Positions 45,577 to 58,260 of a stretch of 64,000 nt of DNA are shown here, piece by piece. The stretch lies in contig OW799233.1 in assembly GCA_941918925.1 (NCBI GenBank), positions 84,078,055 to 84,142,054 of the forward strand, read 5' to 3'. A program made the position numbers and the translations under genes. The DNA is from Phyto melanocephala (taxonomy: Eukaryota > Arthropoda > Insecta > Diptera > Rhinophoridae). The notes beneath the pieces are model-generated. The model was given only the letters and a program-made list of their open reading frames with translations. It made no database searches and was not told the origin of the DNA. How positions within the stretch are numbered: the first letter of the stretch is position 1; each line of letters opens with the position of its first letter.

Positions 45577-48230
45577 ATTGTGTTTAGGCACTGACAATTA
45601 TTTCTCTGATACCAAAACACGTAATAGTAGCACACATGGGCTAAACATTTACGGCCGTATGCAAGAAAATCCCTAATAAAGACTTAAAATAGATATTAGT
45701 TACCTGACATTTTAAGGCTAACATGTCTTTATTAGAAAAACGTATCCGAAAACAATATTTAAACTTACAATAATTTAACAAATATATAAATTTTATACTG
45801 ACAACACCATCAACTACTTTTACCATTTTGTTGTTAACGATACATAAAAACGAATACAAATTCATTCGGGTAATCGCCTTTAAAAATGTTTTTTATTTGT
45901 ACGTAAAATAAATTACTTTAATTGCTGTTGTTTAACTGTTTTTTTTTTTTGGGAGCTAAAATGGTATTCGAATAATGATCTTCTTTTATTTGTTTTGATT
46001 TAATTTACATCACTTAAAACACACACAACTTCATTATTTAACGAATTCTTCTAAATCAGTTTGATAAATACATTTTTAGTTCGACAATTTACCAACATTC
46101 TTTTTATAGTTTTTACAACATTTAACTGCTCAAAACTTAAAAAACCGGAAACAAAAATAAGATCTCACGTAAGTGAAGGCTTAATACGACGTTATTACAG
46201 GACTTCATTTATTACATTTATTTATGCCGCGGTTTTTAATTCACTGTAACATTACAGCAAAACTATATTTTGTCACAGTCAAAATTAAAGTACATTTTAG
46301 AAACTATAAAGTTAATTTTTCCTAAGATGTAGCTAAACATGTATAAATAGAGTACAAATGTGCTTAAGTCGATTTTAATTTTAACACAAGGTTAAGTTTA
46401 TTTTAAGTTATTAAAACCGCTCAACCGACTGTTTCTAGTCAAGTTTTTGTAAACCACTCATTTGTTTCACTTAGTTTAGCTTAAATAGTTAATAATAAAT
46501 AGACCACCTATATTTATATAACATACTTTAGTTTCCCATTTTAAGAGTTTTTTCTTTATTGTTTAGTTTTCCAAAAATGTGAAAAAATTAATGTTTTTTC
46601 ATTCTATTTTTTTTCTTATTGCTCGCAGATAAGGTTGTTACTTGCTTTAAAGTGGTGCTACTTAAGTATTTGGTCCTTTAAATTTGATTTCGTTATTTTA
46701 AGAAGACTTTTTCAGAGTAAGACGCTTACATTTGTGAAATGTTTAAATTTATTAATTTACAAATAAGTATAAGTTTATGGAACAATTAATAATCTTGGCT
46801 GATACAATAGTTTTATAAAAATGTAAAATTGATTGAAATAAATTACATAAAACAAATTCAGCTAAAGTAGAAAAATACATCAATTTGAAATTAGCAAGTA
46901 TTTAAGTATTTAATTTCGCAACATTTTAAAATTCAAAAATTAAATTAAATATATTTTTAAAATTGCTTCTTTATTTTTTTTTTTTTTTTCAATTAAATTT
47001 TTCAGACCCCATTGTTATTTTGTTTACTTCAATTTTATTTACGTGAAGTTCTTTAGACATAAAATAAACAAAAATTGAAAATATTCAACAACTGTGTTCA
47101 CCACTTGTTAAAAGCAGTCTTTAACCATTGTGGCAATTTCAGAGAATTTTTTCCTCTTTTTTTCAGGATTTGATTTCTTTCTTTTTCAAACAACATACAC
47201 AGACAATTTCTGAACAGACACATACATACATTTATATGTATACACATAAGTATGTATGTGTGAATACAAATATGACACATGCATATGAAGTTATATCCTT
47301 AAAGTAAATATTGAGTTAAAAAAAAACTCACACTCTCACATGTGCGAAAATTGGCAAAAATGTCAGATTTGTTGCTTAAAAATAGTGAAATTAACTGTAA
47401 ATAAATATAATTAAAGCTTTGAAACACAACATAGAAAAGCCAGAGGAGACCATTTAAAATAATAAATCATAATTTTATTTAACCCAAACTCGTGTTGGCA
47501 AAAGTGTTTGAGCAAATATGTAATTTTTTTCATTTTTCTTTTGCCACCATAATTATATTTAAAATATTTAATTTTTTCTAGTTTTTACTGTAGGTACCTT
47601 AAACTGCCACCTTCAATTTGAACTAGTATTTGTAAACTTCTTTTGAATATGATTTGCCTGTACATATGTGTATGGCGTTTGAATTTTTTATTTAATAGCT
47701 GCTTGCTTTATTTGAAATATTGACATGAATGTTGAGTAGAAGAAAGAAAAACAACATAAAAATTGCATGATAACACGCAATTTTAAATACTCGTAGTATA
47801 TTTTGGTTTTACCTCAATTTTGTAGTTTAGTTCTTTTTTTTTGCGCAACTAAATACTGAAATATTTTCAATCTCATGTCTGCAATGTTGTTTAGAGAAAC
47901 TAAAACACTTTTAAATATTAAATGCGATTTTAATCATAATATTAGCGACAGGCGTTAAGGCCATTACAGAATATCAAAAACAGAAAAAACAGTTTTATAA
48001 TTTGTTTATAATTTTATTTTAACCCAGTCGACCATAATCTAGTTGTAAATGTTTCTTTTGCTCTTTCTATGCCATGTGCAAAAGCTCTGTTTTTGGCAAA
48101 AACAATTTGTATTAACAATGTCGATTGAACGCGCATCAATTTGTTTTCATTCTTTGTTTTTTTTGTTGGTTTTCAAGGCACATATAGTTTTTGCATGTGT
48201 TGGTAACAAACTTTAAACACTTATAACTTC
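45577..48230. other. Non-coding stretch, nothing recognised
   Basis: AT-rich, long T runs, CATACATA microsatellites near 47220-47260. Frames at 45641-45865, 46061-46249 and 47098-47280 show no domain. Confidence 0.4.
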
Positions 48231-48239
48231 TAAAATACC

Positions 48240-48381
48240 GAATCTGGGGCCAAATTACGGCATTCGATCACGATCGAAATTTTACTCGAACGATCGAGTT
48301 TGCTGTGCTTTAGGTATAGAGATTCTTATAAGAATTTTACAATTTCGATCACGTTCGAATGCCGTAATTCGGCCCCAGTTT
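48240..48381. mobile_element. Palindromic MITE, 142 bp, 9-bp target duplication TAAAATACC
   Basis: Arms of about 40 bp: left CTGGGGCCAAATTACGGCAT then TCGATCACGATCGAAATT; right, reversed, CTGGGGCCGAATTACGGCAT then TCGAACGTGATCGAAATT. The 9-bp sequence TAAAATACC lies directly outside both ends (48231-48239 and 48382-48390). A 9-bp duplication with long inverted repeats points to a Mutator-like origin. Confidence 0.85.
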
Positions 48382-49107
48382 TAAAATACCTTTTGAATGA
48401 TGTTTTCTAAAAAAAATACGTAGTGTAATTTCATTAATTTCATTTTGAGCGTCACCGCCTAATTATTTTAAAATGTATAAAACATCTTATTAAAAAAAAA
48501 ATTATTTTAAGTCATGCCGTAAAAATAAAACAAAATGCTTATCTGATAAACTTACAAGATGTGATAACTGTTGTGTTGTTATATTGTCATAATTTCTAAA
48601 AATTCTATTTACAATAAACAATATAACACTTTTTATTCATTTTGAAATTTTAAGAAATTATAACAATACGATACTTAGCACTTCATGAATTTACCAAATT
48701 TAAATTTGGAAAACATTAATATACAGATATTTAGTTTTATTCACTTTTTAATTATCTTGAAAATATCAATTTAAATGCAACATGGGACTATTAAAAAATA
48801 ATACAAAATTATTTGGTTGAGTAAGTTTTTTAACCACAAACAAATTTGACTAACAGACACATCGCTTTTAGTTGTAAATGAACGCTATAAAAAATTTATA
48901 TTGTATTTTTCGTCTGTCGCTCAGATTGTGACTGTTAAATTGGTATTACCCGTTTAATTTCCTTCAATATGCCCAACATTCGAACAATGTTTCAATTCAT
49001 ATTCCAGTAGCAACATTATTTTTTAAAACGAATAGAACAGCTAATCATGATTGCAACTGAAAAGAAATAAATGTGCTTTTAGTCATATACTACAATGTGT
49101 GTATGTA

Positions 49108-49127
49108 TCTATATATATAAAAGTGAA

Positions 49128-49166
<39 letters not shown>

Positions 49167-49986
49167 GCTATAGACTCTGAAACTGCAAAACCGATCGGGC
49201 TCAAACTTTGGTAAGTTGTTGTACACATACCGGGGAGTGTTTATGGATGAAAAAAAGTGGGCGGGGCCACGCCCATAAAAATTAGTTATCAGTTTTAGCT
49301 ACTTGCACTTGACCGATTTTTCTGAAACTTTGCACACATATCGAGCTATCATGACTAAATAATTTCGTGATAAGAAAAGTGGGCGGGGCCACGCCCCTAA
49401 AAAAGTTTTAATTTTGAGATATTTTCACTGGAACGATTTTTCTGAAACTTTGCACACATATTAAGCTGTCGTGACTTTACAATTTTGTGATTAAAAAAGT
49501 GGGCGAGGCCACGCCCATAAAAAAAGGCTACAATTTTGAGGTACTTGCACCAGACCGATTTTTCTGAAACTTTGCACACATATTTAGCTGTCATGACTAA
49601 ATAATTTCGTGATTAGAAAAGTGGGCAGTGCCACGCCTATAAAAAATAGGTATCATTTTGAGGTACTTGCACTTGACCGATTATTCTGAAACTTTGCACA
49701 CATATTGAACTGTTATGACTTTACAATTTCGTGATTAGAAAAGTGGGCAGGGCCACGCCCATAAAAACAATTTTAATTTTGAGGTACTTGCACTGGTCCG
49801 ATTCTTCTGAAACTTTGCACACATATTGAGCTGTTATGACTTTACAATTTCGTGACTAGAAAAGTGGGCAATGCCACGCCCATAAAAAATTATAATTTTT
49901 AGGTTTTTGCACTTGATATTCAATTAAAATTCAGAATGCATTTCGATTCATTAAGGGGCGTAGCAACGCGCGCCGGGTTTGGCTAG
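49108..49986 (+). mobile_element. Non-autonomous Helitron (family B), second copy, 879 bp
   Basis: Same termini as the copy at 20289-21159 (TCTATATATATAAAAGTG ... GCCGGGTTTGGCTAG), again between A (49107) and T (49987). The (TG)n run is longer (about 49132-49163). It has six ~120-bp units with GTGGGC(R)(R)(G/T)GCCACGCC boxes at about 49258, 49380, 49499, 49621, 49743 and 49865. The two copies are almost collinear, indicating recent spread. Confidence 0.93.
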
Positions 49987-51024
49987 TGTGTATATAAAAC
50001 TGAAACAAAGCATTTTTAAAGTTACGCGTACTTTGTTTTATTTTATTATAGAAATTTAGTTTACTTTTATTTACTTTTATATTCAGAACAAATTATCTTT
50101 AGAATATGCATATGTAGGTACATGCAACATGGGCCTATTAAAAAGTAATAAAAATTATATGGTTGAGAAAGTTTTATAATACTCGGTGTATATTTGTACA
50201 TGTTACAAATAAGCAGGTGTAATTTTCAACATTTGCATAAACACTTTGTTTAAAACCCACATACTAAAATACACAGAAAAAATTAAAAATTTAATATGAA
50301 AAGTTAAGAATATTAAAATACTCGTATGCAACAAACAATTTAAACAAAAACTATACATGGAAAATGGAGGAGGAAATTTTAAGTGTTGAAAAAATTATCA
50401 AACATGAGAATATATTAATTGAAAGTATAAAGAAAATTGTAATAAACGATAGATCTAGACATAAAATTGTATATTGTCCTACAAATAAATACTTTTATTA
50501 AATAGTTTAATTTTATAGAATTTATTAGTAAAATTCATTAAAGAGTTTATAACTAATGAAGATGTTTGACATTGTCGGTTGAATAATGGAATGTTAATAG
50601 GAAAGGAATAAACATATGAAAACAGGTCGTAAAGATTTTAATCACCATATTGCTGAGCATTACAAATATAACACAGAGATGCAAAATTTGATACAATTGT
50701 ACTCCTTTTCACACTTCTTAAGTCAAAAGTACAATATCACTACACATTAAATTTTTTTATGATTTTGTTAGATAGCACGAATGAATTTTAAAGAGTTAGA
50801 CTGTTCCAAATCTAATCTAAAGGCAAGATTTGCCGAAGTCATCAGATTTGTACTGATGACTCAATTTTATGTAGTTGAATTTCATTAAAGTTTAAGACGT
50901 ATTTAAAAACGGTCTTAAATGATTGTTTTTGTTTAATTGGAAGGCAGTATTTTCAGAAAGTAGTTAGTTGTTAAGAAGAAAAACAGAAACATGAAAAGTG
51001 TAAAAAAAAATTGTAAATTTGTAT

Positions 51025-51108
51025 TAAAGTTAACATGGATAAAAAATTTAATTCAAATTTTATTTAAAAGTTAACATGGATAAAAAATTTAATTCAAATT
51101 TTATTTAA
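51025..51108. repeat. Perfect 41-bp tandem duplication
   Basis: Two identical units containing AAGTTAACATGGATAAAAAA and AATTCAAATTTTATTTA follow each other without a gap. A recent slippage or repair event. Confidence 0.85.
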
Positions 51109-53149
51109 AAGTGTAGTGGATATGTAAACTTTTTACTTAATAGAACCTAGAGATAAATCACATTTTAATACGAAATTAAATACTATAAATAAGGCAATAA
51201 GTGTTTGATAGCGGAAAGTGCATCTGAAATGATCCTTTTATATTTAGATCTCCAATAGCTCTTTGTGTACTTTCTGAAAATAAACTCTAATATAGTCCGA
51301 TCGTTTCTTACTTATAAAATATGCATGCAACTGTGCATTGAAGCTCTATAAAAATTTATCTAACCAAGTTATTTTAAATAAAACAGCTGGTAATATTTAT
51401 TTGTTTAGTAAACTACATATCCTACATTCAAAATCCTAAATTAAAAAGTAAGTATCCTTCATAACACTTTGCAAAAAAACGAATACAGGAATCGAATATG
51501 GGAGCGTTCAAAGCACAAGATGCTCTGAAAGAACTATAAATAATAATAAATAAAATAAAGTTAAGCACTTGGTTAATATATACTAAGCCTCGGAAAATTT
51601 GCAGAATTTTAAAATAATTTGTTACCAATTGTAGGTTCAAGTGTAGGATATTTTTTACATATTTTAAATTAACAAACAATAAAAACACACCAAGTAACTG
51701 TAGCACGTGTCTTTATATCAAATAAAACTTGTTTAAACTCATAAAGAAGCAAAAAGTTTATTATTGAATTCCTTTAAAAACAAAAGACAGTTTTGTATAT
51801 TAAGCAATAAAACAAGAATTATTATGTGTTGAAGGGGTTAAAAATTACCAAATAACCTTAAATCGAGTTATTTATAAACCCCATTTCAGCAATAGCAGCA
51901 GAACAACCAAATCGTAAGAACCACAACTGCATATGCGCACAGTTGGCGGTAAAAAAAAATCTAAAAACTTGAAAATAATAAAATATAACAAAAAAAAAAA
52001 CAGCATAACAAATATGGCCAAAACCCTAAAACAAGGTTATATAGCCATCCCTTTGTTCGAAAATTGGTAGACGACAACAGAAGACTCACTGCTGTTGTTT
52101 TTTTTTTGTTCAGCCGGTACAATATCAAATGAAATAAAAAAGTTGGTTGACATTAATGTAGTCCAAAAAGTAAAGTAAAAAGAAAGGAAATTTTATCTAA
52201 AAGGACTAACAATTTTAAAAGCGCGAGCGCACATGTTTCGTTTTTTTCCATATTATTTTCTGTTTTTTTTTTTTAAATTAAAACAATAGGAATTCCCTTT
52301 TGGCAGACGTGTTTGTTATTTTTTGTTTCTTTTTTTCGTAGTTAGTCTGGTTTATTTCTCCAACCATGGCATGTGTTTGGTTTATTGTTGTCAGAATTAA
52401 AGTTTAAACACAGTTTGCTGGTTGTTTCTGATATTGTTTTATTGTAAAATAAAATAAATTAACATATTTACCGCCACGTTTAAACAAACAGTGAAACTTA
52501 CATTTATACAAATTAACAATGTGCAACATGTATACCCATACACATCACATCATGTTCATAGCTGAGGCGACACAAAAGTTTTGTTATGGTGAAAAAGAGA
52601 GAGCGAGAGTTTATTTTTGTATCATTTTCTTCTTTTTTTTTTTTAAATTTTAGTTAACAACTTAATACTCTATTTTTATTTGTATGCCACTCGTTGTTGT
52701 TGTTGTTGTTGCTGCACAAATAAGGATTAAACAAACAATTAAAAAATAAGGAACAATAGTAACAACAATGAAAACAATTAGTGAATGGGATTAGAGCTTG
52801 TTAGTATGTATTATTACGATTTTAAAATGTGGTTATTTAAAGAATTTAAAGAAATGTAAAACAAAATAAATTTTATGACCTAATTTATCATACAAATTTG
52901 TTTGAATTTTTTTAAACGAGATTATTAAACATGCTGCACATTTTCTCAAGAATTTATTCTCTCTATAAAATGTTTACTTATGTGTTCCAATTATTTATTA
53001 TTATTTAGTTTTCGAGTGTGTTTTTTTATTTATTTCTTATGACAAATTTCTAAAGTAGTTTCAAAACAAAACATGAATGACATTTGCAGACGTCATTATT
53101 TGAATTGAATCGTTGTGTTTTACTATTTGCAAACAATTTTTATTTCAGT

Positions 53150-53400
53150 TGAAATTTCGATTTTGGCACAACCACTCCCCAGAGAATGTTTTGTATTTCA
53201 TTAGTTCGCTCTTTCGTCCAGTGGGTTGTCGATTGCTGACGATATTGCTGATATTGTTGCCACTACCGATGTTACTTGTTACTATAGATGTAGTGCTTTT
53301 GGTTGCTGCTGTTGTTGTTGATTTCGTTTCCTTTACTTAAACTGTATCTTGCTGCTGTTGTTGTTTGTGTCGCACGAGCTGATCTTAACAATGGATTAAG
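53150..53400. other. GC-richer islet with open frames on both strands
   Basis: Plus strand: an acceptor-like TTTTTATTTCAG at 53137-53148 is followed by a hydrophobic frame to 53340 (LLTILLILLPLPMLLVTIDV). Minus strand: a 60+-codon frame reads TTTAATKSTTSIVTSNIG, SGNNISNIVSNRQPTGRKS, ELMKYKTFSGEWLCQNRNFN, stop. The Ser/Thr/Asn-rich minus frame is the more protein-like. CAG/CAA (minus) tracts flank it. No domain is recognised and splice sites for the minus frame are not evident. Confidence 0.25.
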
Positions 53401-54128
53401 TCAATTGTTCAATTGTTTTACAACACGATAACTTAATTAATGTTACGAAAAACTCTACAAAGCAGATGAAACAGCAGCAGTATTTTGTTGAACTTAAAAA
53501 TAGGAACACCGAAGAAAATGTTTAAAACATGACAAATTTTTAAGTTAAGAAATACTTGTATTTACGAGTATGTTTGTATAATCCTGTATGTATGTAATAA
53601 CTTTGATCTAAAGCGCCAGTAATTTGCTTATCTAAAGTCTTTTCTGTTGTTTCTGGTTCCCTTGTGGTCTTTATAGATTTTTTTACTCAATAATACTCAT
53701 ACGATTAAGTACTTGTTGTATTTAGTCATGTTTTATGTGGAGGCATTAAATGTACAAAGACATACAATTTTTTTTTTCAACTTAAATACATGTAGTACTA
53801 GTACGAGTAGTACTAGTATATTGTTTGAAATTAATTAAAAATTCACTTGTTCAAAAAGAGACGTACGAAATAAAAAAAAAAAAATAAAACGACATACTAC
53901 TTACTAAATTCAATTCAGCTGTGGTACGTTCGCTGAATAGTGGCAAACACATGTACGTATTTTATTTAGGGTGTTCAATTTATTAGAGTTGTTTACTAAT
54001 CCGTTATTTTAAATAATAATATTAATAAAAAGTAATTTTAGAAATAAAATTAATATAAATAAATTAATCCATTTTTTAACGCCAATTAACATATAATTTT
54101 GCTTAAATAACTAAAACAAAAGTATTAA

Positions 54129-55382
54129 CCCATTTACGTTCGGCGTACTCATATGAGAACGGTTCTTCATATGCCCACATTATTTATTTCTGATTTTTTT
54201 TATTCTGTTTATAAACGAATTTGCGCTGAAAAATAATGTGACTTTAAAATAAAATAGTACCTTTTAAGATTATGTGCTTAAATTCTCCAAAATTGAACCT
54301 AAAATTTATTAGTTTTGCGAACTATTCTGTTGACTAAAACTACGTTAACTTTTGTATACTTTTGTGAAAAAAATTATATATTTTTAATCTGGATTTATTC
54401 AAATACATTGTCTTTATCAAATTATTATGAAATAGGAAATATATATATGGCAGAATGGAGGCATATATTCCTATGATGTCCCCAAATGGGTCCAATGGGC
54501 AATTAGCTACTATTATTTTCTAGTTTTTATTTTATAACAACTAGATTGAAGATATATTTGTAACTACAATATGTATTACAGAAACTAGATTTTATATAAG
54601 TCCGCTAGTATCTGTCAAGGATATGAAAAGAAAGCTAGGACAGAATTCGACTATCAATTGTATTATTTGAATGAAATTTTGTTTGTACGATGGCTTGATA
54701 ATAGCGCTTGTTACATGGCAACAAATCACAATTTTGTTAATCCTCTCGGCAAAATAAAAAGATAAAGCTCTATAGCTGGAAAAAAGGGCACGTTAATCTC
54801 CCTTTACTCTTCCAAAACTATAACAAAGAGATAGGTGGAGTCGATCAAGCTGACCAGTCAATTGAATCATATCGAATAGCGATAAGAGGCAAAAAAAGGT
54901 GGTGGGTAATATTTACCTAAATGCTAGATTTGTCTGTATCTAATGCCTGACAACTATATCAATTGGCCAATGAAGATAATATGGACCAGCTACAGTTTCG
55001 CCGGAGTATTTGCAGATTTTATTTGAGTCAATTAGGTGCTGAAAAACGGCGTAAACCTTCCTCGCTAGTTCCAGACATAAATAACGATAACACCGGACTC
55101 TTTCCTGAAAAGCTGCAGAATCAGTTGAGATGTACCATATGCCACATGAAAGCTCATTGGCAATGCAAAAAATTCATTAAAACGCAGTGCATAGAAAAAG
55201 GGTGTTTTGAAAAATTTCATATATAAGCCCATTGGCCTCATTTGAGGACGTCTATTTTTCCAACATGAAGAATTTTTTGGGATTTTTTTTTTATGTTAAG
55301 TACTTATTTAGATCCTAAAAATTAATTAAATAAAGTTTTTTTTAAAAAACTTGCCCCTAGTTTATGTTTGGGTCTAAATGGG
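54129..55382 (+). mobile_element. piggyBac-superfamily element, deleted relic, TTAA duplications
   Basis: Terminal repeats CCCATTTACGTTCGG (left) and, reversed, CCCATTTAGACCC (right) are flanked on both sides by TTAA (54125-54128 and 55383-55386), the obligatory piggyBac target. It carries a piggyBac transposase C-terminal relic. At 1254 bp it is about half the size of an autonomous element, so the N-terminal and most of the catalytic part are deleted. Confidence 0.93.
54665..55226 (+). pseudogene. piggyBac transposase C-terminal relic
   Basis: Successive segments match the piggyBac transposase in order. FVRWLDNSACYMATNHNF (from about 54681) falls in the region of the third catalytic aspartate. 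Then, after a stop and frameshift, come NYNKEIGGVDQADQ, SYRIAIRGKKRWW and LDLSVSNA, and after a second stop QLYQLANEDNMDQLQFRR. The end (55136-55221) is a cysteine-rich tail, C-x2-C-x-K-x-H-x-x-C ... C-x4-C-x-E-K-F-H, the zinc-binding domain typical of the family. In-frame stops are TAA at 54918 and TGA at 54948 (the latter at a usual tryptophan). The frame at 54963-55226 is only the intact tail. Inactive. Confidence 0.92.
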
Positions 55383-55471
55383 TTAAGTTCGAACTAATCT
55401 GCAAGTAAATAAACGTATTTATTAAATAAATATGAATCATTTGTTTTGTTACTTTTAATAATAATACAAAA

Positions 55472-55510
55472 TGTTTATAGGGGTCTAGAAAGGGATCCGG
55501 GTTCTGCTAG
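55472..55510 (+). mobile_element. Helitron 3'-end relic
   Basis: GGGATCCGGGTTCTGCTAG followed by T. The CCGGGT...GCTAG|T arrangement matches the other Helitron tails in the window. The left boundary is unknown. Confidence 0.5.
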
Positions 55511-57667
55511 TTGTTAAATATTCTAAAGATGTTGTTAAATAATTTGCAACACTTACTAGCGTGATTTTTAAATTGAATTGTTTTATATTTTTTAAAATCT
55601 TGTAATCGTTTAAAACTTTAATTTCGTTTTACATTACTTTACTTGCCAACATGTTTGTTAAAATAAAGGCTTTTAGTAATTTTATTTCTTTAAAAATAAA
55701 ATTAAAATCGTAAGCTTACTTAACATGTAAAGAAACATTTAATCGATTGAATACCCTGGTTTAGCTTTGTATACAAACTAAATGCAGTTTGAGAGACTTA
55801 TTTTACTGAAGGATGGACAGACATTGAAGACAGAGAGACAAAGCGAGCCAATGCAAAACACACAGTTTTATAAAAGCGGATACCGAAATTGCTGATGACG
55901 CTGATAAACTTATTAAAAGTACATTAAATGCCACCAGTAAAGTGGCAACACCAAAAGATGTATGTACATATCGATGGTCACAAGTAGAAAGGCCCTAAAT
56001 CGAATTATTTTGCGAAATGGAGTCTTTCAGTGACTCCTCGACACAAAAATTTAATGCAATAGTAACAAAACTAACAGTTTTACAAGCAATTTTACTAAAA
56101 TAAATTACATTGTTATAAAACAGTTTCTATTACGTTTTTGCTTTTTTCTGTAACGTTACAACTATTTGAGTTAGGACTTTTCTACCTGTGACCAACGATA
56201 TATTTATTTGCTGCAACAAAATAAACATATTCCAATGTATGTACTTCAATATTTATCCATGTATACATCGTATATTCAAACGTTTTAATACACTTAAATA
56301 AATACTGCCTTAATGTAGGCAGTTTTGTGGTGATAAAATTTGAAATTTAATTGCGAAAAAAATAACAAAAATATTTTGTTTTTTAAAAACAAATTTTACT
56401 CGTTTACTCTAATAAAATTTTTAATTTAGGGAAACAAACCATTTGGTCATACCTTTTTTAAATTTTCTCCCTGTGCACTAATATTTTATACTCGTTTGTA
56501 TTTTAGTTACTATTGTTATTCTAGTTACTTCTTATTCAATATTGCATGTGAAGTTTGATTGACAATTATTTCAAGATTTTTATCAATAAACACGTTCGGT
56601 TTTTCAGTTCCCCATTGTCAATATTCTTTTATGTAGTAAAATATTCCAGTTGCTGTTACCGACTTCTGTACTATACAAAGAGAAATACAAAAATACGTAA
56701 ATATGTATATCTGAATTCATGGATTTGTCCACGGCAGCTACAAATTGTCATGTTGTTTTAAATTTTTATTTGCAATGATGTATTATTTTAATTTTTTTTT
56801 TGTCTGTGATCTCAAGATGTCCAACAAATTTCATAGAACTTTTTTTGTTATGTTGAAATTTAATTCGTGCAAATTGCTTTATTTTTAAACTGCTTATTTA
56901 ATGGCTTTAAATATGAATAACATTTTATAAATGCTATTAAATTTGTATTTACTAACTAAAAAAACAGAGTTAATGCACAGGTTATGTGCATTAAAAAAGC
57001 TTTTAGTTAAATAATAATTTTTGAGGCGGGTAATATTCTGCTAAACGTATGTAGAAATTATTTTTAACCAATTTATATCACCGTTAATTTTATTTCAATT
57101 ATTTATTCATTTGTATTCTAGCTCTTAAAAAAGTTTTGTACCTCACTATACATACATATTTTTTTTTCTGTGATAAGTAATTGTAAATTATCAGTTGTAC
57201 TCAATTTATTGTTGACATTCTTTTTGCAACATCATTGTTTCCATTTTAAAGGTTTTGAGAATAATGGCGATCATCAACAACAGCTCTAAATGAATGATGT
57301 GTGTAAAAAATGAATGTAAATTATATTAATGATGATCATGTCTCATGAACTCAATTATTGCAAAGCAAAAAGAAAGAAAAAACACAACAAAGTGTAAAAT
57401 AATAATTTTTTTTAATGTGTTGAATAAAAAGAGAATGAGTGAAATGAATTAATGGCTTAATTGAAAAAATTTTTTTTTAAATGTGGAGATAAATATGTGT
57501 ATAACATTATATGTAACAGTAGGGCAGTAAAAAATTTATTTAAATTTACTCGTAGTGTAATCCTACATGTATAAAATTTTGTAAGTTTAGAAAAATTTCT
57601 AAAAATAGAGACGTTCTAGGTAATATTCGTAATAAGAAACATATGTATTTGTAGAACCATCATTTGG
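55511..57667. other. Non-coding stretch, possible LINE scrap
   Basis: At 55868-55950 the plus strand gives KADTEIADDADKLIK followed by STLNATSKVATPK, resembling the linker between endonuclease and reverse transcriptase of Jockey-clade LINEs, but this is weak. Elsewhere AT-rich, nothing recognised. Confidence 0.35.
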
Positions 57668-57669
57668 TA

Positions 57670-58260
57670 CACGCAAAGAAAAAATATTGTAACCAAAATC
57701 GTAGAGCAACATATTATGCTTGAATTGTATGATTATCGTTAAAACATATAATGGTCACCAGTTATCATTATTATGTTTTATTAAAGTATCATTCAATAAT
57801 TATATATATGACTACAATTGAAATCGACAATCTTTGCTTTTTTACGGCAAAACTGTCTTTTGCTGTAACATAGAGATATTGATTGTACTTACCAATTTAA
57901 TTGCAATTTTTATACCAACATTTTTTACATTTTCTCGTTTATTTGTAAATTTTCTTTATTTTTTCAAAATTTTTGTTCATTTCTTGACATTTCAAACTTT
58001 TAAAGTAATACAAATTTATTCAGCAAGAAGAAGAACAGTTAAAATCAAATTATTATTAAAAAAATCATAGCTTGCTTAAGTTGTTACCATCTCATCTATT
58101 ATTTAATGATTTGTAATTTTTAATAATTTTAATTTGTTTTAAATCATACTATTTTTAAATGATAACCATTTTGAAATTTTTACGAAAAGTAAACATTAAA
58201 TGATACAATTCAAACAAATGCTTGATTATCGTGACAAAATATATGATGAAATGAAACAAA
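57670..58260. mobile_element. TA-MITE family E, left part, split by a DINE copy
   Basis: Terminal repeat CACGCAAAGAAAAAATATTG follows a TA (57668-57669). The interior is non-coding apart from a meaningless frame at 57834-58070. Blocks match 43395-43935. It is interrupted at 58260/58261 by DINE copy 8 and resumes near 58946. Confidence 0.8.

Larger units (their letters stand above)
49987..54124. other. Non-coding stretch with minor repeats
   Basis: Contains the direct duplication at 51025-51108, (GTT)n at 52690-52708, the palindromic GTACTAGTAC cluster at 53793-53818, and the islet at 53150-53400 described separately. No gene recognised. Confidence 0.4.

Noticed and set aside
57834..58070. 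78-codon plus-strand frame with hydrophobic segments
   Set aside because: It lies inside the TA-MITE and its composition follows T-rich DNA.
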